From contig NZ_JABJUQ010000007.1 in the NCBI RefSeq assembly GCF_013155385.1, positions 3,814,501 to 3,878,500 of the forward strand: DNA of 64,000 nucleotides. Reading direction: 5' to 3'. The stretch is from Bacillus sp. WMMC1349 (GTDB lineage: Bacteria > Bacillota > Bacilli > Bacillales > Bacillaceae). How positions within the stretch are numbered: position 1 is the first letter of the stretch; the number at the start of each line of letters is the position of its first letter. This document shows positions 25,233 to 32,802 of this stretch, piece after piece. Under the pieces are notes generated by a model that saw only the letters and a program-made list of their open reading frames with translations, was not told where the DNA came from and ran no database searches. The position numbers and the translations under genes were made by a program.

Positions 25233-25768
25233 ACAAGGCCCCCCTTTAATAGCTCCCTTGCCATGTAATGAAAATGGTGATAGATATAGTTTCCGGTCGC
25301 ACTCGGGTTGATAAAAACAGTTGAGAAATTGTATCGAACTTCAAATGTTTTTAAGCTACCAAGTAATGACTGCGGTTTATACTGTGATCGATATTTTCCG
25401 TTTAATATTTTCTGATAACCTTCGATATCCTCCACAAGCAGAGTGAAGGGGTGTTTGGACGCTCGGATCAATTCATTTTCAAACCGAGAACGGTCTTTAA
25501 TGGATTGGACCAATTCGTCAACACCGTTTTTTCGCTCAATAGCAGCGTTTAAATACATATCACGGTGGATACCATATTCCTGGTTTTTGGGAATCATCGC
25601 GGAATAGTCGCCTGTCTTCATCCCTTTGAATTTGATAGATACATCCTTTTTGCGGAGATATTCAAGAACATGCTGGTTCTTTTGCTCTCTTGTATCCACA
25701 ATGATGATCATGCTGTCGAGAATGTTCTTTAGTTCTGCCTCTGAATAGTTATAATGAATAATCGTCAT
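25229..25768 (-). CDS. ERCC4-domain nuclease
   Basis: A 179-residue nuclease: VDTREQ, TGDYSAM and the ERKNGVDELVQSIKDRSRFE segment form the GD...ERKxxxD active site of XPF/ERCC4 nucleases. It likely cleaves branched or flap DNA in phage recombination and replication, working with the Sak4-like ATPase, Gam and the SSB-like protein upstream. It overlaps both neighbours by 4 bases. Confidence 0.87.
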   Translation of the reverse strand: MTIIHYNYSEAELKNILDSMIIIVDTREQKNQHVLEYLRKKDVSIKFKGMKTGDYSAMIPKNQEYGIHRDMYLNAAIERKNGVDELVQSIKDRSRFENELIRASKHPFTLLVEDIEGYQKILNGKYRSQYKPQSLLGSLKTFEVRYNFSTVFINPSATGNYIYHHFHYMARELLKGGLV

Positions 25769-26211
25769 AGCTTCTTCCCCTTAAAGTAAGACATGGCCCT
25801 TTCATAGATTTCTAAAGAGAGCTTGTCCGTTTCTTCATTTTCAAAATTGGCCACAGAGCCTTTTAAATCTCTCCAACCGTTCTCCCAAAATAGAACTAAC
25901 AGTTTCACGAATTTCAACGCTGATTCATAATCATGATTGAACCAGTCATCTATTTTCGGATTCATCTTTTGATCTACGCCCATATAGTAATGAATGATTT
26001 TATCTATCGTCTGTTTGACTTTGTGATCCTGCACTGTATATTCACCTTTTAAATACTGGATGAGTCGTTTCTTGTGCGACTGTACAAATTCCACAAGTTC
26101 TGGATAGACGTTTTCTGGGTGCTCGATATAAAGGTCGTCTCCATCCAGGACTAAAGGTGATCCTAAAAAGGAAAGGTCATCACAAATTTGTTTTGGGTGC
26201 AAAATTTTCAC
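25765..26211 (-). CDS. Hypothetical replication-region protein with TubC-like N terminus
   Basis: A 148-residue protein. Residues 15-58 (PLVLDGDDLYIEHPE, LVEFVQSHKKRLIQYL) have the beta-beta-helix pattern of TubC-like docking domains, which also occur in phage proteins. The rest is helical and aromatic with no motif. It is the first gene after the putative origin and overlaps the ERCC4 gene, suggesting a replication or recombination role. Confidence 0.65.
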   Translation of the reverse strand: MKILHPKQICDDLSFLGSPLVLDGDDLYIEHPENVYPELVEFVQSHKKRLIQYLKGEYTVQDHKVKQTIDKIIHYYMGVDQKMNPKIDDWFNHDYESALKFVKLLVLFWENGWRDLKGSVANFENEETDKLSLEIYERAMSYFKGKKL

Positions 26212-26224
26212 CTCTTTTAAAAAG

Positions 26225-26557
26225 GGGTTACTAAAAGGGTTATCGAATTAAAATTTCAGTAACCCACTCAAAACCCAGTCATATCAAGGGTTTAACGCTC
26301 TTTTGGGTTACTGGGTTATCGAAGGTTACCTATTTTTCTATTAAAGTCTATATACTTATATATATATATATATTTTATTTTTATTTATTTTTTTCAGTAG
26401 ATGGAACATAGAAAATTCAGTAACCCTTAGTAACCCCTAAATAATGTAAGTCTTCACAAGCCCTTATATATCAATGGTTAAAGCTTCTCTCTATTGATTG
26501 GAGTAACCTTATCTGGGTTACTTTTTGAAGGGAATTCAGTAACCCTTTCAGTAACCC
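26225..26557. other. Putative replication origin with GGGTTACT iterons
   Basis: Eight exact copies of GGGTTACT or its complement AGTAACCC lie in 333 bases: plus at 26225, 26305 and 26515; minus at 26258, 26419, 26429, 26538 and 26550. Variants GGGTTATCG (26237, 26313), GGTTACC (26324) and AGTAACC (26502) add to them. A strongly AT-rich stretch (26331-26395) lies in the middle. The right edge is within the 3' end of the primase-helicase gene, where the repeats encode RVTERVTE. An iteron array plus unwinding region beside the initiator is a typical phage origin design. Confidence 0.75.
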
Positions 26558-28910
26558 GCCCATCATTATTCTGCAAAAAACTTCCTCCGGCATATTGATT
26601 TAATGTCATTCCATGAATATATGTCTTGTTTTTTGCGCCTTTTTGTTTTTTAAATCCTCTAGTTTCAAGTTGACGATAAAACGCTCGGTTCTTCAGTTCA
26701 ATTTCATCATTTTCAAAACACCAGTCTTTGTAATCTTTATAGAGCTTCTTGGCCTCTACTTTAGCCTTCGAGTGCTGAATACATCTTTCATCAAGGAACG
26801 GACCCAGAATGTCCATATCCTCACGATAACCTTCCGTTGCCTTCCTAATGTCTTCTGGCTCTCCCAACCCTTCTTTCTGCCATTTGAGGCAACCTTGGAC
26901 AGCCCAATGGAGAATTCCGGGCATTTCTGTAGCTAATTTCTGTGGGAGATTCTTATCCACTTTTTCTTTCGGTATCGTCACTGTGAACGGAATCAGCCTG
27001 ATCCTTCGCCATATCCCCTCATCGCTATTTTTGACAATCGGTTTATGGTTTGTGGTAAAGAAAACTTTAAATTCCGGTGTAAACTCGAAATACTCCTGGC
27101 GCAAGAAACGCGCTGACATCTTTTCGCCTCCGGTGATCTGTTTAACCAATGAATCAGACAATTGCTGCCCCTCTTCACTCTCCACAGCCGACACAAACCG
27201 GGCACCGTTCAGCCGGGCAATGTCATTATTAATCGTGTTGTCATTTTTCTTTCTTATGAACGTGTCACTGTTCGTCTGCCTTCCGTAATCCCCAAATAGG
27301 TGCTGCACAGTGTTAATAAATGTTGACTTACCATTTCGACCGTTACCAAACAGAAAGAACATCACTTGTTCTGTTGTATCTCCAGTCAACGAGTAGCCGA
27401 TTGCTTTTTGCATAAAATCAATAATTTCATAATTTGGCTGCCCCTGATCATCTATAAAAATACTCTCCATAAATGCCATCCAGTGCGGACATTCGGCATC
27501 GGTTTGATAAGCAACAGGAGAAATTTTAGTGAAAAGCAAATCCCGATCATGTGATAGTAGTTCGCCTGTTTTTAAATCAATCACGCCATTTTTGCAGTTA
27601 AATAAATACTGATGGGCGTCTAATTCCTGTTTTCTTACTGAAACCATCGGGCGAACATCTAAAATAGTGTTCATTCGAATATTGCGGCGCTCGCACTTCT
27701 TAGCCCAATCATTCAACTGTTTTTTTCTGAATTTATCTTCTGTGGACTGAGCCTCACTATATAAAGCACGTAGTGTTTTAGCTGTAATTGCTTCAATTTT
27801 TCGTTTGCTGTCTTCTTCCCAGCGTTTTCCGTTCCAGATGAGCCAATCAAGTTCATTGCAGTATCGAATATTTTTCCCATGATAATAGACAACCCGTTCT
27901 GCATTTCCAAGCTCAGTTAAATGAAAAGTTGGTGGTGTATCAATAATTTCTTCCGTATCTTCAACCTTTGCTGATTCAGGTTGTGATATATACACCTCAT
28001 ACGGCTGTTCTTGCTGCTGTTCCATCAAGTCAGAAATCGTCGTGTGGGTAGAATTAACGGCTTCGGCAATTGTCATTTCTCCATATGTAGAACCATCAGA
28101 TGAATGTTGCCTATCCCATTTCTCGCGAAATAATCCTGACTCTCTGAACATAGAATCCATTTTTGAAGCGTCCTTGTCCGTCCAGAAGGCTAAGTGGTTA
28201 CATAGAGTCATATCTGTTGCAGAGTGATCATTATTGATGAGATGACCGTTAAACAGGTCCTGAATGCTCTTCCCGTTTTTGCTGTTGAACATCCTTTCCC
28301 ACATCTCCTTATTGGAGAGATTACTCATGTCACTAAATGAGCAAGCCGATGTGTGGACTGATTTCTGTTTTACTTGTTTATCCTTCAAGTACTGATCAAA
28401 CAGCGTTTTAAGCTCGCCTGTTCGCTCTTCAACAGATTTATTTTCAATACAGTTACCCGTAAAGGTAAAGTAACGCCCGTGACGATACACCTCTAGACCA
28501 AGTTCAGGATTTTTCCTGCCTGTGCCTGGTCCTTTTAATGGAATCTTACCTTTCGTGATGATATGAACACCTTTGCCACTTGGTGAATATTCGGTATAGC
28601 TACTCATTGCCTGTACAATTTCTTGAGCGAATGGAGACAATACACCGTTTTCCACACAATGATCTATGTCAATCCCTATGAAGGGATCATCTTTTGAAAA
28701 CATAAAGCCAATTCCGTCATAATCTCGGTCATTATAAAACTTGATGACAGTTGGGAACGTTGACCAAGTTCTTTTATTACTGGATTGCGCCAAGCTGCCG
28801 TCAATTTGATAGGGTACTTTTGTTTTCTTGCCGTCACGTTCTTCAGAACGCCATAAAATCCACTGAGGAGCGTTTTTAAGCTCTTGCGGTATATTTTTAA
28901 ATTCGTACAT
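26478..28910 (-). CDS. Primase-helicase (archaeo-eukaryotic primase plus SF3/D5 helicase)
   Basis: An 810-residue replication protein. Residues 1-180 are a prim-pol-like domain: WILWRSEERDGKKTKVPYQI, the metal-binding IGIDIDHC, and the SPSGKGVHI turn. A DUF-type linker leads to a D5_N region (about 340-480). The SF3 helicase follows: Walker A FLFGNGRNGKSTFINTV, Walker B region ARFVSAVESEEGQ, motif C VFFTTNHKP and the arginine region DEGIWRRIRLIPF. It would prime and unwind at the adjacent iteron array; its own C terminus overlaps that array. GGGGAG precedes the ATG. Confidence 0.93.
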   Translation of the reverse strand: MYEFKNIPQELKNAPQWILWRSEERDGKKTKVPYQIDGSLAQSSNKRTWSTFPTVIKFYNDRDYDGIGFMFSKDDPFIGIDIDHCVENGVLSPFAQEIVQAMSSYTEYSPSGKGVHIITKGKIPLKGPGTGRKNPELGLEVYRHGRYFTFTGNCIENKSVEERTGELKTLFDQYLKDKQVKQKSVHTSACSFSDMSNLSNKEMWERMFNSKNGKSIQDLFNGHLINNDHSATDMTLCNHLAFWTDKDASKMDSMFRESGLFREKWDRQHSSDGSTYGEMTIAEAVNSTHTTISDLMEQQQEQPYEVYISQPESAKVEDTEEIIDTPPTFHLTELGNAERVVYYHGKNIRYCNELDWLIWNGKRWEEDSKRKIEAITAKTLRALYSEAQSTEDKFRKKQLNDWAKKCERRNIRMNTILDVRPMVSVRKQELDAHQYLFNCKNGVIDLKTGELLSHDRDLLFTKISPVAYQTDAECPHWMAFMESIFIDDQGQPNYEIIDFMQKAIGYSLTGDTTEQVMFFLFGNGRNGKSTFINTVQHLFGDYGRQTNSDTFIRKKNDNTINNDIARLNGARFVSAVESEEGQQLSDSLVKQITGGEKMSARFLRQEYFEFTPEFKVFFTTNHKPIVKNSDEGIWRRIRLIPFTVTIPKEKVDKNLPQKLATEMPGILHWAVQGCLKWQKEGLGEPEDIRKATEGYREDMDILGPFLDERCIQHSKAKVEAKKLYKDYKDWCFENDEIELKNRAFYRQLETRGFKKQKGAKNKTYIHGMTLNQYAGGSFLQNNDGRVTERVTEFPSKSNPDKVTPINREKL

Positions 28911-28932
28911 CTACTAACTCCCCTTTAAAATC

Positions 28933-28953
28933 GAGGGAGTCAAACACTCCCTC
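28933..28953. other. Perfect hairpin between the SSB-like and primase genes
   Basis: The 8-bp arms GAGGGAGT and ACTCCCTC flank a 5-base loop. Neither strand has a perfect T-run directly after it (plus side TGTTTTTT after seven bases), so it may be an attenuator or mRNA-stability element. Confidence 0.5.
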
Positions 28954-28970
28954 AAATGTGTTTTTTATGA

Positions 28971-29408
28971 TCAAAATGGAACGTCATCATCACTGATGGT
29001 AATTGGATCATTGTCTAGTGCTGGCGCTTCTGACGGCTTAAATCCTTTTACTTCTGGGTATTTATTTCCGTTGAATTGTCTTTCTCCAACAACCAGGCGA
29101 ATAGGCTTGTTTAAGAAAGCTTTTGCCCATTCGATATGATCCTTGAATTCCATTCCATTTGGAAAACCTGCGGCTTTTGATGCTAGATGAAATCTCCACA
29201 TTGCATTTTCTGTAACGGTGAAATTGTCATAGAGAATCTTTTGTCCCTGACATGGCTGTTCAACATCGGAACGAATTTCATAATCAACGACAATACGATG
29301 ATTCCCGGATGATGCTGTTTTTTCCTCATAATTAATTACAATTGCTTCATATTCTCCTGGTTTAACTTGTTCGAAACCTTTGCCTTTACTGTGGTCTACT
29401 TTAAACAT
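28971..29408 (-). CDS. DUF669 single-strand DNA-binding-like protein
   Basis: A 145-residue DUF669 protein: MFKVDHSKGKGFEQVKPGEY, the RIVVDYEIRSDV strand and WAKAFLNKPIRLVVGE are family features. It ends in SDDDVPF, an SSB-type acidic tip that recruits replication partners. It likely coats single-stranded DNA for the Sak4-like ATPase, with which it shares an overlapping stop/start. Confidence 0.85.
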   Translation of the reverse strand: MFKVDHSKGKGFEQVKPGEYEAIVINYEEKTASSGNHRIVVDYEIRSDVEQPCQGQKILYDNFTVTENAMWRFHLASKAAGFPNGMEFKDHIEWAKAFLNKPIRLVVGERQFNGNKYPEVKGFKPSEAPALDNDPITISDDDVPF

Positions 29409-30340
29409 TATTTTTCCTCCTTAGTATTTAAACCTTGTAATCTATCAATTGCGGCTTTTGCCAGCTTAATAGTCCATTGATCAAGTTTTTTGTCTGCTTT
29501 GATTTGAAATTCTTCAATCATCTGCGCTGCCTGTTCGCTACCAGCAACAATTGTTTTAATTTCATCAATCAAACGAGTACGTTCAGCTTCTTCTTCTGCC
29601 TTCACATCAATGCCAAGCTCAAGCCACTGGTAAAGCTTACGGCCCACTTCCGGATTTATCTTGATAGAAGAGCCTTCAAACATCCGCGTATTATCTTTAG
29701 ACGTTGCAGCCATATGATCAACGTCGATATTGAAATTAAGCATAAACTCATATTCCATTTCATCTTTCTGAACTGGCTTTGTTCCTACCTTGCGAGGAGC
29801 CATTTTGCCGTTATGATCTGGCTCAACTACATACTCCGTTTTTGTCCTCAATGTCGCCAGGATGTGGACATCATTTTGCGTCAAAGTCTTAATAAGTTTG
29901 GTTGTTTCTGGCGCAAGCTTGCCCCAATTCTGAAACGAGTTGCCGGACATGCTGCCATGTGTTTCAACTATTCCGCCTTCCCCTTGCCAGTTGTGGGAAA
30001 GTGAATCAATCACAACAACTTCAGCACCTGCGTTTTTAATAGCTTCCACAGCCATTTGATAACGTTCTGTTGTGTATGGTGGAGTAAAGTCAATATGTTT
30101 AAAACTTCCGATCCGCACGTCTTCAAATTGCAAGTTTGCATATAGTTTGGCTCTACGATGTTCAGTATCAACGACACCGACTTTTGACCACACTTCCTTA
30201 TCACTTGCCTCAGGGTATGCTTCTCTCATCATGCCGTAAGCAACAAGCAAAGCACCGGCTGTCTTCCCTGACCCACTTGGCCCGATAAAGCCCACAATTG
30301 CCTTTTCTTTCTCACGCTGCGCGTCTGTAACTTCAAACAT
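29408..30340 (-). CDS. AAA_24 (Sak4-like) recombination ATPase
   Basis: A 310-residue RecA-core ATPase: Walker A GFIGPSGSGKTAGALL, Walker B VVVIDSLSHNW, a polar segment HILATLRTKTEYVV. The C-terminal 70 residues are helical. Sak4-like proteins act as phage recombinases or annealing helpers with an SSB-like partner, here encoded by the next gene. GGAGGTGT lies before the ATG, and the gene starts 2 bases after Gam ends. Confidence 0.85.
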   Translation of the reverse strand: MFEVTDAQREKEKAIVGFIGPSGSGKTAGALLVAYGMMREAYPEASDKEVWSKVGVVDTEHRRAKLYANLQFEDVRIGSFKHIDFTPPYTTERYQMAVEAIKNAGAEVVVIDSLSHNWQGEGGIVETHGSMSGNSFQNWGKLAPETTKLIKTLTQNDVHILATLRTKTEYVVEPDHNGKMAPRKVGTKPVQKDEMEYEFMLNFNIDVDHMAATSKDNTRMFEGSSIKINPEVGRKLYQWLELGIDVKAEEEAERTRLIDEIKTIVAGSEQAAQMIEEFQIKADKKLDQWTIKLAKAAIDRLQGLNTKEEK

Positions 30341-30342
30341 TC

Positions 30343-30900
30343 TTACACCTCCACTTTAAAGCTGATGACAGCCGGTTCAATTACAACTCCCGGTACAGCC
30401 TGTCCATTTTCATCAAGCACTACTTTTTTGCCGTCTACGTCTTTAATAGAAAGAGACTTCTTAAGATCTCCCCATTTGACATCTTCTTTGATAAATTCAG
30501 TGAGTCCGGCTTCTTTCACATGATGGAGAAGCTTTTCTTTATCAGCCTGTTTAGGCTGTTCTTTAGTCGCTCGGCTTTTTGATTTCCCGTAAGGTGTGGA
30601 AAGAGTTTTTGTTTTCGGGTCCTGTTCAAGCTGTTTGATATGATAAGCACTAACCAAACCTTCAAAAAATGATAGATTATCTTTGATCGGTTTTAGCTCA
30701 CTGGATTCCCATTCTTCAATACGCTGCCTTTCGGTTGCCGCAAGAGCCTTGATTTCTTTTTCCTGTGTTTTTAATGCAGCTATTTTTCTGAAAGCCCAAT
30801 TTAGACTATTCATATCCATGATCTCAAACTGTGGATGATCCTGCGACGCTTGGTTGTTATTTGAAATTTCACTTAATTCAAATGCCTGTAGTGGATTCAT
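30343..30900 (-). CDS. Gam-family host nuclease inhibitor
   Basis: A 185-residue protein resembling the Mu Gam superfamily: NSLNWAFRKIAALKTQEKEI and AATERQRIEEWESSELKPIK, then a KTLSTPYGKSKSR basic segment. Gam proteins bind DNA ends and protect linear phage DNA from RecBCD/AddAB-type nucleases. ATG 30900 is chosen since CAGGAGG is spaced correctly; the longer frame adds 12 residues through it. Confidence 0.82.
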   Translation of the reverse strand: MNPLQAFELSEISNNNQASQDHPQFEIMDMNSLNWAFRKIAALKTQEKEIKALAATERQRIEEWESSELKPIKDNLSFFEGLVSAYHIKQLEQDPKTKTLSTPYGKSKSRATKEQPKQADKEKLLHHVKEAGLTEFIKEDVKWGDLKKSLSIKDVDGKKVVLDENGQAVPGVVIEPAVISFKVEV

Positions 30901-30959
30901 GTAATCCTCCTGTATTGATTTTGTATTAAACACCATTTAAAATGAGATTGTTAGTTATG

Positions 30960-30990
30960 TTTTTTTGTCGCCTCTGCCAAGGCGGCTTTT
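30960..30990 (+). terminator. Plus-oriented terminator-like hairpin in the early region
   Basis: CGCC-TCTGCCAA-GGCG followed by GCTTTTTT on the plus strand. Genes here run on the minus strand, so it would stop antisense transcription towards the small genes at 30991-31361. Confidence 0.5.
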
Positions 30991-31095
30991 TTATTTATCC
31001 TCATCGTCTTGGTCTTTCTCTTTTTCATACTTCAAATATTCCAACGGATAACCGTAACGGTTGATTTCTATAATGATTGGATGCTCGATATTCAT
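30991..31095 (-). CDS. Tiny early protein (34 residues)
   Basis: MNIEHPIIIEINRYGYPLEY with an acidic-basic tail (KEKDQDDEDK). The ATG overlaps the stop of the upstream gene (ATGA) and GGAGGG lies upstream. No known function. Confidence 0.65.
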   Translation of the reverse strand: MNIEHPIIIEINRYGYPLEYLKYEKEKDQDDEDK

Positions 31096-31361
31096 TGATA
31101 CGCCCTCCTAACAGTTGAAACGTCTATCCCTTTACTCAAGAGTTGGGACGCTATTTCATGCAACTGAACAACTTGTTCTGGATGCTCCATCCGTTTAAGA
31201 TCCTTACAATGGGCAATCATCGACCCTGCTATTTCAATACACCCTTCATAATCTCCGTCCTCAATAGCATCTGGTAACAGTTCAGTGATTAGAAAATCCA
31301 TTGATTTGATCAGTCTTTCCGCCCTTTCACGATCAGACTTTAGAAATCTATTTAAATTCAT
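31092..31361 (-). CDS. Hypothetical early protein
   Basis: An 89-residue helical protein (MNLNRFLKSDRERAERLIKS, CIEIAGSMIAHCKDLKRM). ATG 31361 is chosen for GGAGGA at good spacing; the longer frame crosses the divergent moron promoter. Function unknown. It is coupled to the tiny gene downstream. Confidence 0.65.
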   Translation of the reverse strand: MNLNRFLKSDRERAERLIKSMDFLITELLPDAIEDGDYEGCIEIAGSMIAHCKDLKRMEHPEQVVQLHEIASQLLSKGIDVSTVRRAYQ

Positions 31362-31379
31362 GCTTATCCTCCTCTTTGG

Positions 31380-31406
31380 TATAATGTTCCTATCAGAACG
31401 ATAGGA
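31380..31406 (+). promoter_or_regulatory. Extended -10 promoter and operator of the moron gene
   Basis: TGGTATAAT gives a perfect -10 (31380-31385) with the TGn extension. Right after it the perfect inverted repeat TCCTATC-AGAAC-GATAGGA (31388-31406) spans the expected transcription start and touches the Shine-Dalgarno. This fits an operator or a translation-blocking hairpin. Confidence 0.65.
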
Positions 31407-31416
31407 GGTGAAAAGT

Positions 31417-31758
31417 ATGACAATTATCGCAAAAACTCTAGATGATTTTTCACACATTGTTAGAAACCATGTACTAAATGGAATTGAACCTGTTCACATT
31501 TACTATTCATGTGATTATGAAAATATTGCCCATAATCAAAGAGTTGAACCAGACCGTATATACAAGTACTCTCTTGCCCTTATCTCGCCGATTCAAAATG
31601 TATTTCACTGTGAAACTTTTAATCATCACTTGGCTAAAGATATTGGCGAAACAATATTCAATTTCAAAGGAGAATACGGGCTACGGCCACAATTATTTGA
31701 AACTCTTGATTTAATTGACGGAAATATTGTTATTTCAAATTACATGGATTTAGTTTAG
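31417..31758 (+). CDS. Plus-strand moron gene of unknown function
   Basis: A 113-residue protein (MTIIAKTLDDFSHIVRNHVL, IYYSCDYENIAHN, LFETLDLIDGNIVISNYMDL) encoded against the direction of all surrounding early genes. It has its own extended -10 promoter, an operator-like inverted repeat, AGGAGGTG before ATG 31417, and its own terminator. That arrangement is typical of phage morons expressed in lysogens, such as exclusion or anti-defence genes. No motif, signal or membrane segment is evident and I do not recognise the family. Confidence 0.72.
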   Translation: MTIIAKTLDDFSHIVRNHVLNGIEPVHIYYSCDYENIAHNQRVEPDRIYKYSLALISPIQNVFHCETFNHHLAKDIGETIFNFKGEYGLRPQLFETLDLIDGNIVISNYMDLV

Positions 31759-31767
31759 TAATTTATT

Positions 31768-31791
31768 AGCGTCCTTTAGGGCGCTTTTTTT
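31768..31791 (+). terminator. Terminator of the moron gene
   Basis: AGCG-T-CC...GG-G-CGCT stem followed by T7 on the plus strand, ten bases after the stop codon. The convergent minus gene ends next to it (31790). Confidence 0.75.
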
Positions 31792-32026
31792 ATTTTAGTA
31801 AGGTGCTATTAATTTCCTGTTTAACAAGCTTTTTAGAATACTCAGCAATTAATTGCTCTGTCTTTGGCTTGTATAAAAATTGATCTAAACAGTGTAGTAC
31901 CTCCCCGTATGTCTGACAAAAAGACTTGAGTTGTCGAATAAGATCATAAGCTGCGTTCTCTAAAGCTTGTTCGTAATCAGCTGTCTTAACCTTTACTTTC
32001 TTCATTTCTGCTCTATATGAATTCAT
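31790..32026 (-). CDS. Hypothetical early protein
   Basis: A 78-residue basic helical protein (MNSYRAEMKKVKVKTADYEQ, YDLIRQLKSFCQTYGEV). AAAGGAG precedes the ATG. No family recognised. Confidence 0.6.
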   Translation of the reverse strand: MNSYRAEMKKVKVKTADYEQALENAAYDLIRQLKSFCQTYGEVLHCLDQFLYKPKTEQLIAEYSKKLVKQEINSTLLK

Positions 32027-32046
32027 TTTCTTTTCTCCTTTTTTGA

Positions 32047-32073
32047 TATAATTTTCCTGTAAGATAGGGAAAA
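32047..32073 (+). promoter_or_regulatory. Second extended -10 box with inverted repeat
   Basis: TGATATAAT (-10 at 32047-32052) is followed by TTTTCC...GGAAAA (32052-32073), resembling the moron promoter layout 667 bases away. The only plus-strand frame after it is a 22-codon ORF, so a small RNA or antisense transcript is possible. It may be chance in AT-rich DNA. Confidence 0.35.
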
Positions 32074-32103
32074 TGATTGTTAGGATTCGGTTTAAATTAA
32101 TAC

Positions 32104-32352
32104 TTAATATTGTTTTCCTTCAGTCCAACCATGCTCATTAAGAAATCTAATAAGATCATTTATAAACTGTGTATATTTTTCTGTAGAATAATCATTACTG
32201 TTAAAAGTCAGTTCAAGATTGAGCTGGCTTTCTTTAGCATCACCCATGGAAAAAGCATTTCTATTTTTTATTTCAAACCCTTTAATCCAGACAGCTGCCC
32301 AGGATTTACCTTTTTCTGATGTAACTGGCATTTGATATTTCATATTAGCCAT
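32104..32352 (-). CDS. Hypothetical early protein
   Basis: An 82-residue protein (MANMKYQMPVTSEKGKSWAA, LNLELTFNSNDYSTEKYTQF). GGAGAG lies upstream of the ATG. Function unknown. Confidence 0.6.
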   Translation of the reverse strand: MANMKYQMPVTSEKGKSWAAVWIKGFEIKNRNAFSMGDAKESQLNLELTFNSNDYSTEKYTQFINDLIRFLNEHGWTEGKQY

Positions 32353-32370
32353 TTATTTTCTCTCCTTTTG

Positions 32371-32520
32371 TTATTGATTATCTTCCTGAAGTGCAAGAAC
32401 TATTCTCGCAACATAGTAGATTTGTTCTTCGCTCCATCCTTGTTCGAATGACCAGACCAAAAACTCCCGACAATTCTTTAAAGCAATATCCATGTCTATT
32501 CGACTAGAACGATGGCTCAT
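32371..32520 (-). CDS. Small early protein (49 residues)
   Basis: MSHRSSRIDMDIALKNCREF continuing to LVWSFEQGWSEEQIYYVARI. AAGGGG lies upstream. The helix-rich, amphipathic sequence could be a small protein-protein interaction module. No family recognised. Confidence 0.55.
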   Translation of the reverse strand: MSHRSSRIDMDIALKNCREFLVWSFEQGWSEEQIYYVARIVLALQEDNQ

Positions 32521-32542
32521 TTTCTTTTCCCCTTTTCCTTTT

Positions 32543-32635
32543 TTATTTAAGAGACATAATCAACGCAACAATAGAGATAATGACACAAATACTACTGACG
32601 ATAATCCCAATTAAATGAAACTTGCTGCTGCCCAC
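32543..32635 (-). CDS. Tiny membrane protein (30 residues)
   Basis: GTG 32635 with GAGGTG 7 bases upstream encodes a short head (MGSSKFHL) and a single membrane span (IGIIVSSICVIISIVALIM). Function unknown. Confidence 0.5.
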   Translation of the reverse strand: MGSSKFHLIGIIVSSICVIISIVALIMSLK

Positions 32636-32663
32636 AAAATCACCTCGTTTCTTTCTAAACTTC

Positions 32664-32753
32664 TCATATATGCTTCTTCACAAAAGCCTGATAAATCTTC
32701 ATAAAACGTTCTGCCTCCGTTAATGCAAGCCATTCTTTTGTTTTGATCTTCAC
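32664..32753 (-). CDS. Tiny early protein (29 residues)
   Basis: GTG 32753 follows the near-perfect Shine-Dalgarno AAAGGAGGTGA. The product MKIKTKEWLALTEAERFMKI plus YQAFVKKHI is basic and helical. The strong ribosome-binding site argues that it is translated. Function unknown. Confidence 0.55.
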   Translation of the reverse strand: MKIKTKEWLALTEAERFMKIYQAFVKKHI

Positions 32754-32802
32754 CTTATTCACCTCCTTTGAAGTGATCAATCTTAATAACAGATATCATG
32801 TT

